Shown here: in pieces, positions 47,042 through 56,032 of the stretch
Layout: every line of letters starts with the position of its first letter
How positions within the stretch are numbered: the stretch's first letter is position 1
NCBI RefSeq assembly: GCF_030690725.1
Contig: NZ_JAUYGD010000051.1
Span: 31,133-95,132, forward strand
DNA: 64,000 bases
Direction: 5' to 3'
Source: Pseudomonas sp.
GTDB taxonomy: Bacteria > Pseudomonadota > Gammaproteobacteria > Pseudomonadales > Pseudomonadaceae
Position numbers and translations under genes: made by a program
The notes under the pieces: model-generated
The model's input: the letters and a program-made list of their open reading frames with translations, nothing else
Told to the model about the DNA's origin: nothing
The model's database searches: none

Positions 47042-47709
47042 GCCAGGCTCCTGGTCATGGCTGCGAGCAGCTGTTCATCATCCAGCAGGGTGATGCTCTT
47101 GCCGCCCCATTGCAGCACGCCTGCGCTGAAACGGCTGATCGCGCGCTTGTCTTCCTGTACCGAGGCACCGATCAGCGCCAAGGGGATCAGCTGAATACCG
47201 CTGACCTCGTCAACCGGACTGACCAGCGGGCCGGCGTTGGTTTCGAGGATCAGCATGCGCGGTATGGTGCGTTTTTCCTGCTTGCCTTCGCTGTGTTCGA
47301 GGCCCAGTACCTCGCCGAGGTTGAGGCAGGCAACCAAGGTGCCGCGTACATTGGTCACGCCGAGCAGGCTGCCGACCTTCTGGTGCGGCAGGCTATGAAT
47401 TGGCGACAGGGGCATCACTTCGGCCATGCGCCGCGTTGCCAGTGCTAGCCATTCCTCGCCCAGGCGGAAAATCAGCAGCGAGCGCTGTTCGCCCAGGTCG
47501 TCACTGGCTTCAGCTTGGCCGTAGCCGCTGGCGTCGTGCTCCAGCAGGGTGCTGTAGCGGTCGAGCAGGGCGATGGCCGCCGCGCTGTAAACCTCGCAGT
47601 TGCGACAGTGGATGTGAGCGTCCAGGCGCGCGCAGCTCTTGTCACCGAATACGCCGATACGGTTCCAGCAGTCGTCGATTGGGGCCTGGTTCAGATCAGC
47701 ATCCATCAC
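47038..47709 (-). CDS. wspD: WspD, CheW-type coupling protein with Cys-rich N-terminus
   Basis: 223 residues. A CheW domain (about 75-215: LLIFRLGEEWLALATRRMAEVMPL, VTNVRGTLVACLNLGEVLGL) links WspA to WspE. The first 45 residues carry DDCWNRIGVFGDKSCARL and HCRNCEVYSAAA, four cysteines and a histidine in a compact pattern that also occurs in other long CheW proteins of this type; a metal-binding role would be inference. Overlaps wspC and wspE by four bases. Confidence 0.94.
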   Translation of the reverse strand: MMDADLNQAPIDDCWNRIGVFGDKSCARLDAHIHCRNCEVYSAAAIALLDRYSTLLEHDASGYGQAEASDDLGEQRSLLIFRLGEEWLALATRRMAEVMPLSPIHSLPHQKVGSLLGVTNVRGTLVACLNLGEVLGLEHSEGKQEKRTIPRMLILETNAGPLVSPVDEVSGIQLIPLALIGASVQEDKRAISRFSAGVLQWGGKSITLLDDEQLLAAMTRSLA

Positions 47710-48953
47710 GATGATTTACCTCCCACCTGCGCACGCCGGTAAAGGCGCTGGGCCCCGCTCTGGTCGCCTTGGGTTTCCAGGTGGGCGGCCAAGTGGGTCA
47801 GTGCTTCGCTGTGTTGCGGGTCAAGATAAATGGCCTTGCGGTAGTAACCGCAGGCCTGTTCGCTGCGCTGTTCCACATCACTGAGCAGGCCCAGCCAATA
47901 GAACGCCTGAGCGCTGGGGCCTGCGGTTTGCAGATGGCGTTCGCAGAGGCTGCGCGCCTGCTCGCAGTGACCGGCGTTGGCCAGCTCGGCGACTTTATCC
48001 CAGGGCGTGCTGATTGGCGCTGGGGTTGGCGTTGCCCGCGCCGGGGGCGTCACGGGCGTAATGTTGCGCGGTGCCATGGCCGGCGGTGGGGTGGGCTGGC
48101 GCGGCAGGGCCGGTCGCAGGCGGCTGCTCGGCGGCGTCAGGCTGATCGGTTTAGCGGTTTCGGCGGGTGCGCAGCGAAAGGCAAAAGTCTGTTGCCGGCC
48201 CAGGGCCTGCATACCATTTTGCGTGGCCAGGCTGGCCTCGGCCGGGCCGATAAACAGCACCCCTTGTGGTTGTAGCTGGCGCTTGAGCAGCTCAAGGACA
48301 CGCACCTGGGTCGCTCGGTCGAAGTAGATCAGCAGGTTGCGGCAGAAGATAAAGTCGTAGGCCGGCGTAGTGCTGAACAGGTTGCTGTCGAGCAGGTTGC
48401 CGCAGCGCAGTTGCACGCGGCTTTTTACTCGCTCGTCGAGTACAAAGCTGTCGTCTTGGGCGCGAAAGAAGCGCTCGCGAAACGCCAGGGCGTCGCCGCG
48501 AAACGAGTTGCGTCCGTAGATCCCGCGGCTGGCCAGGGCCAGCACCTTGTCACTGACATCCAGGGCTTCAATCTGGAACTGCTCGGGGGCGAAACCGGCA
48601 TCGAGCAGGGCCATGGCGATTGAGTAGGGTTCTTCGCCGCTGGAACAGGGCACGCTGATGATCCGCAGAGGCCGTGCGGCGTTCAGCTGGCTGTGGCACT
48701 CAAAAGCCAGGGCGGCGAGGGCCTTGAATGATTCGGGGTAACGGAAGAACCAGGTTTCCGGCACCACCACGGCTTCGACCAGTGCCTGCTGCTCCTTGGG
48801 CGAGCCGTTGAGGGTGATCCAGTAATCTTCCAGGGCGCTCTTGTGCTGGGCATGCATGCGCTGACGCACGGCGCGCTCGATCACGCTACGGCCGACCGAT
48901 TCGGCGTCAAGGCCAATGCGTGATTTCAACAGCCGTTCGATCTGGGCGATCAT
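47706..48953 (-). CDS. wspC: WspC, CheR-type methyltransferase with TPR tail
   Basis: 415 residues. CheR domain (about 1-265) with ISVPCSSGEEPYSIAMALLDAG for SAM binding and the FDFIFCRNLLIYF-like YDFIFCRNLLIYFDRATQ. A Pro/Ala-rich linker leads to tetratricopeptide repeats (about 325-410; AFYWLGLLSDVEQRSEQACGYYRKAIYLDP). It methylates WspA using SAM. Overlaps both neighbours by four bases. Confidence 0.95.
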   Translation of the reverse strand: MIAQIERLLKSRIGLDAESVGRSVIERAVRQRMHAQHKSALEDYWITLNGSPKEQQALVEAVVVPETWFFRYPESFKALAALAFECHSQLNAARPLRIISVPCSSGEEPYSIAMALLDAGFAPEQFQIEALDVSDKVLALASRGIYGRNSFRGDALAFRERFFRAQDDSFVLDERVKSRVQLRCGNLLDSNLFSTTPAYDFIFCRNLLIYFDRATQVRVLELLKRQLQPQGVLFIGPAEASLATQNGMQALGRQQTFAFRCAPAETAKPISLTPPSSRLRPALPRQPTPPPAMAPRNITPVTPPARATPTPAPISTPWDKVAELANAGHCEQARSLCERHLQTAGPSAQAFYWLGLLSDVEQRSEQACGYYRKAIYLDPQHSEALTHLAAHLETQGDQSGAQRLYRRAQVGGKSS

Positions 48954-49465
48954 GCTGCACCGTCCTCGGCCTGTTGCGCAGCCTTGAACAGCATGGCGCG
49001 CAGGGCGTCATCCAGCAGACCCTGGACCTCGATACGCTGGATCAGGCCGTGCTCGTCCGCCTGCGTTGGTCCGAGGTAATCCGGCTGTCCGGCCTCCAGG
49101 CCGCTGCTGGCAAAGGCGCTGGCGGGCAGGCGCAGGGTGTCGGTGGCTTGTTCGAGAAGCAGTCCGAGCACGCAGGCCTGCTCCCCGCGTTGCGCATCGA
49201 AATACACCAGCACCAGGCGGGTGCTGTTGCGTGCCAGCGCTGGTCGTTTGAGTACGCGCTGGTTGAGGTCCAGCACGGGTACCATCCGCCCGCGATGCTG
49301 GAAGACCCCGGCCACCCAGTCCGGGGTTTCCGGCACCTGCTTGAGCTGGCGCAGCGGCAACACTTCGGCCACCTCGCGGGCGCTGATGGCGTAGCGATCC
49401 TCGCCCAGGTGGAATAGCAGGTGCAGTTCGCCCTTGGCTGATCCGGCGGTGGCGGCTTTGTGCAT
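48950..49465 (-). CDS. wspB: WspB, CheW-type coupling protein
   Basis: 171 residues, essentially one CheW domain (LHLLFHLGEDRYAISAREVAEVLPLRQL; WVAGVFQHRGRMVPVLDLNQRVL). A second adaptor alongside WspD in the receptor-kinase complex. Three bases separate it from wspA and it overlaps wspC by four. Confidence 0.94.
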   Translation of the reverse strand: MHKAATAGSAKGELHLLFHLGEDRYAISAREVAEVLPLRQLKQVPETPDWVAGVFQHRGRMVPVLDLNQRVLKRPALARNSTRLVLVYFDAQRGEQACVLGLLLEQATDTLRLPASAFASSGLEAGQPDYLGPTQADEHGLIQRIEVQGLLDDALRAMLFKAAQQAEDGAA

Positions 49466-49468
49466 GGC

Positions 49469-51097
49469 TCAGACCTTGAAGCTGCTGACGCCAACCCGCA
49501 GGTTGCTGGCCACCTGATTCAGCTCGTCAATCGCCGCGCCGGCCTGGCGCAGGGTATCCACGGTCTGGCTACTGGCTTCGCTCAACTGCACCAAGGCCTG
49601 ATTGATCTGCTCGGCACCGGTGGATTGCGCCTGCATGCCCTCATTGACCATCTGGATACGTGGCGCCAGGGCCTGCACTTGCTGAATGATCTGCGCCAGT
49701 TGGTCGCCCATCTGCGCCATTTCACCGATGCCGCGACGCACTTCTTCGGAAAACTTGTCCATGCCCATCACCCCAGCCGATACTGCGGACTGGATCTCGC
49801 GCACCATTTGCTCGATATCGTAGGTGGCTACGGCAGTCTGATCGGCCAGGCGACGCACTTCGACAGCCACCACGGCAAAGCCTTTGCCGTACTCGCCGGC
49901 CTTTTCCGCCTCGATGGCTGCGTTGAGGGAGAGCAAGTTGGTCTGGTCCGCCACTTTGACGATGGTGGTCACCACATGATTGATGTTGCCGGCCTTCTCA
50001 TTGAGGATCGATAGCTTGCCGTTGACCACATCGGCGGCGCCCATGACCTGGCGCATGATTTCTTCCATGCGCGTCAGCCCCAGCTGACCGGTGCCGGCGA
50101 GCATCGAAGTCTGTTCGGCGTTGTCGGACACCTCACCCATGGTGCGCACCAGGTCGCGCGAGGTGGCGGCGATCTCACGTGACGTGGCGCCTATTTCGGT
50201 GGTGGTGGCGGCCGTTTCGGTGGCGGTGGCCTGTTGCTGGCGCGAGGTGGCGGCAATTTCGGTGACCGAGGTGGTCATCTGCACAGCCGAGCGTTGAGCA
50301 TGGCCGACCAGGGTCTTGAGCTCTCCGACCATGCTGTTGAAGCCGATTTCGATGGCATCGAATTCATCGCTGCGCTGCATATTCAGGCGCACAGACAGAT
50401 CGCCGCTCTCAAGGACCTTCAGGGTGCTGACGATGTGGTCGATCGGCCGGGTGATGGCTTGCAGTAGTAGCCAGCCGCACACGGCGGCTACCGCGATGGT
50501 CAGCAGAATGGCCAGCAGGGTCGCAATCTCCAGCGCTTGTACGGCGTCACGGATTTCACTCGCGCCGTCGTCTGCCAGGGTTCTGTTCAGCTCGACCAGC
50601 TCACTCAGGATCTGCAGGCCCTTGTCCCACTCCGGTAAAACCCGTTCCGTGCTGAACCTGCGGCCTTGGGCAAGCGTGTCCTCATGCAGGATGCTGAGTA
50701 GCTGGCTGTGCAATGCCAGGTACTGCCGATACTGTTGACTGAACTGCTTAGCCAGTTGCGCTTCAAGCTCATTGACATCGGTCTGCAGGTAACGGGCAAG
50801 CAGGCCTTCAAGCGCCTCTTCAGTGGCGGCGAACTGAGTCTGGGCACTGGCGAGTTCGGCAGCGTTGCTGTCGCCATCAAGGTGCAGCATCAGCCGGCGG
50901 GTTTCCAGCATATGGCTGGCCCAGTTGTTCTGGATTTTGCTGACGTAATAGACCCCGGGCAAGGAGTTGCTTTGCATCTGCTCGGCTTCGTGTTCGATCG
51001 AAACCATACGCATATAGGCGGTTGTGGCGAGCAGAAGCAAAATGGCGATAAGGGCGGCAAAGCTGGCAATGATGCGGTTGCGTACGGTTAACTTCAT
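49469..51097 (-). CDS. wspA: WspA, surface-sensing methyl-accepting protein
   Basis: 542 residues from the ATG preceded by AAGGA. Two membrane helices (about 10-30 and 190-212) enclose a helical-bundle periplasmic domain; HAMP and methyl-accepting domains follow with tip [20 protein letters not shown], the E-K-A-G variant typical of Wsp-type receptors. Signals surface growth to WspE. The open frame extends to 51244 but the extra N-terminus lacks family likeness. First gene of the wsp operon. Confidence 0.95.
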   Translation of the reverse strand: MKLTVRNRIIASFAALIAILLLLATTAYMRMVSIEHEAEQMQSNSLPGVYYVSKIQNNWASHMLETRRLMLHLDGDSNAAELASAQTQFAATEEALEGLLARYLQTDVNELEAQLAKQFSQQYRQYLALHSQLLSILHEDTLAQGRRFSTERVLPEWDKGLQILSELVELNRTLADDGASEIRDAVQALEIATLLAILLTIAVAAVCGWLLLQAITRPIDHIVSTLKVLESGDLSVRLNMQRSDEFDAIEIGFNSMVGELKTLVGHAQRSAVQMTTSVTEIAATSRQQQATATETAATTTEIGATSREIAATSRDLVRTMGEVSDNAEQTSMLAGTGQLGLTRMEEIMRQVMGAADVVNGKLSILNEKAGNINHVVTTIVKVADQTNLLSLNAAIEAEKAGEYGKGFAVVAVEVRRLADQTAVATYDIEQMVREIQSAVSAGVMGMDKFSEEVRRGIGEMAQMGDQLAQIIQQVQALAPRIQMVNEGMQAQSTGAEQINQALVQLSEASSQTVDTLRQAGAAIDELNQVASNLRVGVSSFKV

Positions 51098-51343
51098 CCC
51101 GTTATCCTTCAGCTGCTGATGGAGCCGATAGTCGTGCGTAGTGATGGGCCGGTTGCCGTGCAAACCCTGATTGGCTGCAGGGATAACGGCTGAGTGTGGT
51201 CGCGCTGTCGAGGTCATGCTACTGATCGGTGCGCAGCCCGCCAACCAGTTATAGCGCGGAAGTGGCCACTCTACCGAGGCTTAGCAGGCTCTATATTCCG
51301 GCGTTGCGCTTGGCTATGCGTGCCGGTGGACAAATCGCAGGCA

Positions 51344-51371
51344 TAAAAAAGCCGGCTTGTGGCCGGCTTTT
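51344..51371 (-). terminator. Rho-independent terminator of ppa
   Basis: On the minus strand AAAAGCCGGC, loop CACAA, GCCGGCTTTT followed by further T residues, 17 bases past the ppa stop. Confidence 0.9.
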
Positions 51372-51387
51372 AGGGGGTGGGCACTAC

Positions 51388-51915
51388 TTATTTTTGGTAA
51401 GCAGCGACCGCCTTGATAATCAGATTGCGGGCCTCGTCGGCGCCAGCCCAACCTTCAACCTTGACCCATTTGCCTTTCTCGAGATCTTTGTAGTTCTCGA
51501 AGAAGTGCTTGATCTGCTCGATCAGCAGCGGGGGGAGGTCGGTGTATTCCTGTACGTCTTTGTACAGCACGCTCAATTTGTCGTGCGGTACGGCAACCAG
51601 CTTGGCGTCGCCGCCGGCTTCGTCGCTCATCAGCAGTACGCCAACTGGACGGGCGCGGATAACTGAGCCAGGAGCCACTGGGTACGGGGTCACGACCAGT
51701 ACGTCGAGGGGATCACCGTCGTCAGCCAGGGTGTGCGGGATAAAACCGTAGTTGGCCGGGTAGAACATCGGGGTGGCCATGAAGCGGTCGACCATCAGGC
51801 AATCTGTGTCGTGGTCGATTTCGTATTTGATCGGCGCGTGGTTGGCCGGGATCTCGATGGCGACGTAGATGTCGTTTGGCAGGTCTTTACCAGCTGGGAT
51901 CTTGCTGTAGCTCAT
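51388..51915 (-). CDS. ppa: Inorganic pyrophosphatase
   Basis: 175-residue family I soluble pyrophosphatase; hydrolyses PPi to drive biosynthesis. Signature [13 protein letters not shown] holds the metal-binding aspartates; KYEIDHDTD and [11 protein letters not shown] are also conserved. Standard length. Single gene with its own terminator; the RBS GGAG lies before ATG (CGGGAGTCGCCCC). Confidence 0.97.
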   Translation of the reverse strand: MSYSKIPAGKDLPNDIYVAIEIPANHAPIKYEIDHDTDCLMVDRFMATPMFYPANYGFIPHTLADDGDPLDVLVVTPYPVAPGSVIRARPVGVLLMSDEAGGDAKLVAVPHDKLSVLYKDVQEYTDLPPLLIEQIKHFFENYKDLEKGKWVKVEGWAGADEARNLIIKAVAAYQK

Positions 51916-51993
51916 GGGGCGACTCCCGAGGGGTGGGCCAAAAAAGTGGCGCGATTATAGGCATATTCCCCCGGTGTTGCTACGCCACGATGC

Positions 51994-52833
51994 CTAGCCA
52001 TTGGTCGCGAACTCACTGTCTTCGGTTCTGACCTGATAGTCCGGATTGCTGGCCTGCAGCCGTTGCAAGCGGGCCAGTGGGTCTTGCCGGTAGAACAGTG
52101 CCAGCTGTGCGTACACCGCCGGGAAGGCTTCGGCGAGCAGGTCCGGGGCGCTGAAGAAGTATTCGCTGGTGACGGCGAAGAACTCTGCCGGGTTTTCCGC
52201 TGCATAGGGGTCGATGGCGGTTTCGGCCTCGGGGTCGGCATCCAGTTCGGCGTTGAGCTGATCGAAGGCGCTCTGCATGGCCTTGGCCCACTCCTGCACG
52301 GCCATAGTGCTGTGCAGCGGCGGCAGGCCGTTGGCGTCGCCGTTAAGCATGTCCAGCTTGTGCGCCAACTCGTGAATCACCAGGTTGTAGCCATGCCATT
52401 GGCCGCTGGCCTGCACGCCGGGCCAGGCGAGGATCACCGGGCCTTGCTGCCAGGCCTCGCCACTGTGCTCGGCGTCCCATTCGTGGACCACGCCGCTGGC
52501 ATCGCGGTGGCGCTGCGGGCTGACGAAGTCATCCGGGTAGAGGACGATTTCATGAAAGCCCTGATACCAGTTGAGGTCCGCCAGGTGCAGCAGCGGCAGT
52601 TCGGCCTGTACCGCCAGGAGCAGACGCGCCTGGACGTCGAGGTTCACGCCGGGCAGGGCACTGAGGTGCTTGTGATGGAGAAACAGCACGGCGCGTTCGC
52701 GCAGACGCTGCTGTTCGGCGTCATTCAGGCCGTCAAGGATCGGCAGTTGTTGCAGCACGGCCTGCCACTGCGCGCTGCTGATGGGGTGACGGGCAAGGAT
52801 GCGCTGGCGACGCCAGGCGCGGAGCGACCACAT
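51994..52833 (-). CDS. mtfA: MtfA-type zinc metallopeptidase
   Basis: 279 residues, DUF980/MtfA family (E. coli MtfA is 265). Zinc motif HELAHKLD near residue 160, with the downstream glutamate in the ENPAEFFAVTSEYFF segment; LPGVNLDVQARL and VLYPDDF are typical. In E. coli MtfA binds the Mlc repressor and controls glucose PTS; a pseudomonad role is unknown. ATG at 52833 matches the family start; upstream in-frame codons to 52995 are rejected. It is divergent from the kinase/phosphatase-like gene. Confidence 0.93.
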   Translation of the reverse strand: MWSLRAWRRQRILARHPISSAQWQAVLQQLPILDGLNDAEQQRLRERAVLFLHHKHLSALPGVNLDVQARLLLAVQAELPLLHLADLNWYQGFHEIVLYPDDFVSPQRHRDASGVVHEWDAEHSGEAWQQGPVILAWPGVQASGQWHGYNLVIHELAHKLDMLNGDANGLPPLHSTMAVQEWAKAMQSAFDQLNAELDADPEAETAIDPYAAENPAEFFAVTSEYFFSAPDLLAEAFPAVYAQLALFYRQDPLARLQRLQASNPDYQVRTEDSEFATNG

Positions 52834-52944
52834 GGACTCTGCTCGGACGGTGGAAAGCGCCCACCATAAGCCGCAGGCCAGTGCTGGGCAAGTCGGCACA
52901 AAGGCTGCAACAGCATGCTTATCCGCGACCTGGGAGGGCTGCCA

Positions 52945-54543
52945 ATGTCGATCGAGCGTCTGCATCATCCCACCGTGCAATTGCTTTGCGGCCATGGTGT
53001 CGACTTGCCAAGCCAGGCTGCACGGGCTCGCGCGACCTGGCTGCCGGGGCGCGAGGGGCGACCGCCGGTGTTATTGGTGGCGCTGCTCTGGGCGCGCGAA
53101 TGCACTGATGTGGTGCGCACTTTGGAGGCGTACCTGGACGGTCTGCTGGCTGATTGCTGTTGCACCCCCAGCGGCTGGAGCGAAGCCCAGGCGGCGCGGC
53201 AGGTGCTCGCGGCGTTCAACCAGCAGCTGTTTCGCCAGCGCCATGCCGGGCGCAACCTTGCTCAGCTGAATGCCGGGCTGCTGTTGCTGCAGAACGGCGA
53301 GGCGCAGTTTCTCCAGGCTGGGGCCATCGGTTTACGGCGCTATCAGGGCGGCGCGGCACAGAGCCTGATCGGTCGCGATGGCCTGCAGCTGGGCGCGCAG
53401 GCCGAGCTGGCGCTGGTGCAGCACCGTCTGACCCTGGGCCCGGGCGAGCTATTGCTGCTGGCGCCGCAGCCACTGCTGGATGTGGCGGACCTGCGAGGCT
53501 TTCGTGGCGCAGGCGAGGCATTGCAGGGGGACCCCTTGCCGGAGTTGCTTGCACCATTGTTGCAGGCCCCTGGCGCAGCGGTGTTATTGCTGCCGGGTGA
53601 AGCCGACAGCGCGCCGGCGCTGGCCCCGCGTGAGCCCTGGCGGGCGGTGGCCAATGCGCAACCTGGTCTGCAGCTGGATGGTTGGGAACTGCTCTCGACC
53701 TGTCCCTATGGCCCGCCTGGGCGGGTGTTCCGCGCCACTGACCGGCGTGGGCGTGAGGCCATGCTGTGGCTGGCCGAACAGGATGCGGATGAAGCCTTCT
53801 GGCAACGCGAGTGGGCGCTGCGGCGCAGCTCGGTGGCCAGCCTGGCTCAGGTGGTGTCCTCGCATCAGCCGCGTAAGCATGCCTTCTGGTTGTTCGAGCC
53901 TGCAGGCAAGGGCATGCGCAGCCTGATCGACTGGGTGGCGGCCCATGGCCCGGTCGATGGTTTGACGGTGCTGGCCGTGCTCGAGCAATTGATTGCCGCT
54001 GTGCGCGGCCTGCAGCGACGTGGCATGCAGGGGCTGTGGCTGGACCCGCGCAATATCCTGCTGGATGACGGCGGCCGCCTGCTGTTGCTGCCCGAGCACG
54101 CCGCGCTATTACCTGGGGTGCCGCAGCAGGCATTGCCCGAACAGGCGGTGCCGCTGGCCCCCGAGGCGCGCGCTGGGAAGGCAGTGGATGGCCGCGCTGA
54201 TCAGTTCGCCCTGGCGGCGCTGGCCTACTGGTTGTTCTGTGGGCGCTGGCCGGAAGTGGCGCGGGCGGATGCCGACGGCAACAGCCGCTATGTACCGCTG
54301 GCGCAATTTAGTGTGCAGGTGCCTATGGGCTGGGATGGTGTGCTGGCGCGGGCTCTGGCGCCCAGGCCGGAGGCGCGCTTCGAGGCGCTGTCGGAGTTTG
54401 AACAGGCGTTGCGTCAGCCGTTACTGCATCAACCGGCAGCCACGCGACGCACACGGCTCTATCGGCAGAGCTGGCAACTGGCCGCCTTGGGTTTGCTGGT
54501 GTTACAGCTTGGGATTGGTTTGTGGCTTAGCCTGGAAGGCTGA
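52945..54543 (+). CDS. Fused PP2C-like/kinase-like membrane protein, both halves degenerate
   Basis: 532 residues. The N-terminal 240 have a PP2C-type outline (central NAGLLLLQNGEAQFLQAGAIGLRRYQGG; GPGELLLLAPQPLLD) but the metal-binding aspartates of DGxGG, GDSR and the final strand are missing. Residues about 250-500 resemble a Ser/Thr kinase: a glycine-poor loop GPPGRVFRATDRRGREAMLWLAE without the usual Lys, and a catalytic loop LWLDPRNILLDDGGRLLLLPE where HRDLKPEN is replaced and DFG is absent, though the Asn is kept. DGRADQFALAALAYWLFCGRWP matches the DxxsLG helix. A membrane helix is at the C-terminus (about 508-528). Homologues with active sites are found near pseudomonad nitrate-assimilation genes; here a scaffold role is likelier. 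GGGAGGG precedes the ATG. Confidence 0.85.
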   Translation: MSIERLHHPTVQLLCGHGVDLPSQAARARATWLPGREGRPPVLLVALLWARECTDVVRTLEAYLDGLLADCCCTPSGWSEAQAARQVLAAFNQQLFRQRHAGRNLAQLNAGLLLLQNGEAQFLQAGAIGLRRYQGGAAQSLIGRDGLQLGAQAELALVQHRLTLGPGELLLLAPQPLLDVADLRGFRGAGEALQGDPLPELLAPLLQAPGAAVLLLPGEADSAPALAPREPWRAVANAQPGLQLDGWELLSTCPYGPPGRVFRATDRRGREAMLWLAEQDADEAFWQREWALRRSSVASLAQVVSSHQPRKHAFWLFEPAGKGMRSLIDWVAAHGPVDGLTVLAVLEQLIAAVRGLQRRGMQGLWLDPRNILLDDGGRLLLLPEHAALLPGVPQQALPEQAVPLAPEARAGKAVDGRADQFALAALAYWLFCGRWPEVARADADGNSRYVPLAQFSVQVPMGWDGVLARALAPRPEARFEALSEFEQALRQPLLHQPAATRRTRLYRQSWQLAALGLLVLQLGIGLWLSLEG

Positions 54544-54565
54544 TGGCTGATGGCTGATGGCTGAG
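54538..54565. repeat. Short 7-bp tandem repeat at a stop codon
   Basis: GGCTGAT occurs three times in tandem followed by GGCTGAG, beginning over the stop codon of the kinase-like gene. Possible slippage site; no effect on the reading frame is predicted because the stop is already reached. Confidence 0.7.
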
Positions 54566-54599
54566 CCAGCGGCGCATTGTGCGTCGCTGGCTGGGCAGA

Positions 54600-55067
54600 T
54601 TACGGCGCGGTGAAATCTTCGGTGATCGGCAGGACAAAGCTCTTGAACTCGGTGTCTTCCTTGAAGCCGATGGATTCGTAGAGCTTGTGCGCCACTTCGT
54701 TGTTGATGCTGGAGGCCACACGCAGGCGTACGGCGTTGGTGTCCTTGGCCATCTGCTTGGCGGTCTGGATCAGGCGGTCGGCCACCAGTTGGCGGCGCGC
54801 GTCCTGGCAGACGTAGATGTCGTTGAGAATCCACACGCGCTTGAGCGACAGCGAGGAGAAGCTCGAATAGAGCTGGCAGAAGCCGAGAATCTTCTCTTCG
54901 TCATCGGCCATGGCCAGGTAGATCACCGATTCCTTGCGGCTGATGCGCTTTTCCAGAAATGTGCGTGAGGAGTCGGGGTAGGGCAGCTGGCCGAAGTGTT
55001 CGCGGTAATTAACGAACAGTGGCGTGAGTTGATCCAAATGCTCCAGGGTCGCTTGGACGATGCGCAT
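54600..55067 (-). CDS. GNAT family N-acetyltransferase
   Basis: 155 residues. GNAT signature: VIYLAMADDEEKILGFCQLYSS, then LNDIYVCQDARRQLVADRLIQTAKQMA (acetyl-CoA loop less canonical than usual) and NEVAHKLYESIGF. A similar family sits next to the eut or exa genes in some pseudomonads; acceptor unknown. It is 138 bp downstream of eutC on the same strand; that gap holds a 6-bp stem (55167-55182) but no clear terminator. Confidence 0.88.
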   Translation of the reverse strand: MRIVQATLEHLDQLTPLFVNYREHFGQLPYPDSSRTFLEKRISRKESVIYLAMADDEEKILGFCQLYSSFSSLSLKRVWILNDIYVCQDARRQLVADRLIQTAKQMAKDTNAVRLRVASSINNEVAHKLYESIGFKEDTEFKSFVLPITEDFTAP

Positions 55068-55205
55068 GGTGAGCCTCTACTTAAAGTCATGTGGATGGCT
55101 TCGGCAACACGGCAGCGCTGCCTGCGAACGACCCCGATGCTGCCTAAAGCTTTTGGAAAGTGCAATCCAAACAAGCGTTTGGTTGTAGTTTGCGGAAATT
55201 TCTCT

Positions 55206-56018
55206 TCATCCAAGAAGAAAATTCTCACGCTGCACCCCGCCGGCTAACAGCGGCACTTCGGCTTCATCCTTGAGGTTGACCCCCGACAGTTGACGGCGGC
55301 AGGCCTCGCGCATCAGGTACAGCAGGCGATGGCTGGCCATGGCGTAGCTCAGGCCCTCCTGGCGCACATTCGAGATGCAGTTGCGGTAGGCGTCGGTCAG
55401 GCCGACTTTGGGCGCGTAGGTGAAGTACAGCCCCAGGCTGTCCGGTGAACTCAGGCCTGGGCGCTCGCCGATCAGAATCACCACCATGCGCGCGCCGAGC
55501 AGTTCGGCTACTTCATCGGCCACCGCTACGCGGCCCTGACTGACCAGGGCGACGGGCGCCACGCTCCAGCCTTCGGCAGCGGCCTGTTCCTCGATATGCG
55601 CCACCATGGGCAGGGCATTACGGTGTACGGCCAAGGCAGACAGACCGTCGGCGATGACAATGGCCAGGTCGTAGCCATCCGGATTGTTTTCGCGGTGCTG
55701 ACCCAGCAGCTCGGCGGATTCGTGACTTAAGCGCCGACCCAGGTCCGGGCGTTGCAGGTAGGTGTCGCGGTCCTTGGCGGCGCTGTGCAGCAGCAGGCTC
55801 TGCCGATGCTGGTGGGCCAGGCCAGCGGCCAAGGCGGCGTGATCAAACGGCAGGTGCACGGCATCACGGGCCTGGGCGTGGGCGAACTGGAAGTCCAGCT
55901 GGGCGCGGGTCGGCATGCTGGTACCGGCACGACCGAGGGCGATGCGCGCCGGAGTGAGGTTGCGCAGTTGCTGCCAGGGGTTTTCGCTGGCGCCGCTGAG
56001 TGGGCTGTCATCGTACAT
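55206..56018 (-). CDS. eutC: Ethanolamine ammonia-lyase small subunit
   Basis: 270 residues. With EutB forms the adenosylcobalamin-dependent lyase that converts ethanolamine to acetaldehyde and ammonia. Family landmarks: [35 protein letters not shown] at the N-terminus, [49 protein letters not shown] and [12 protein letters not shown] near the end. Starts 14 bases after eutB. Confidence 0.96.
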   Translation of the reverse strand: MYDDSPLSGASENPWQQLRNLTPARIALGRAGTSMPTRAQLDFQFAHAQARDAVHLPFDHAALAAGLAHQHRQSLLLHSAAKDRDTYLQRPDLGRRLSHESAELLGQHRENNPDGYDLAIVIADGLSALAVHRNALPMVAHIEEQAAAEGWSVAPVALVSQGRVAVADEVAELLGARMVVILIGERPGLSSPDSLGLYFTYAPKVGLTDAYRNCISNVRQEGLSYAMASHRLLYLMREACRRQLSGVNLKDEAEVPLLAGGVQRENFLLG

Positions 56019-56032
56019 AAGCGGCTCCTTAG

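Noticed and set aside
55167..55182. CCAAAC-AAGC-GTTTGG hairpin after eutC as a terminator
   Set aside because: Stem of only 6 bp, AT-rich, and no T tract on the minus strand; too weak to call.
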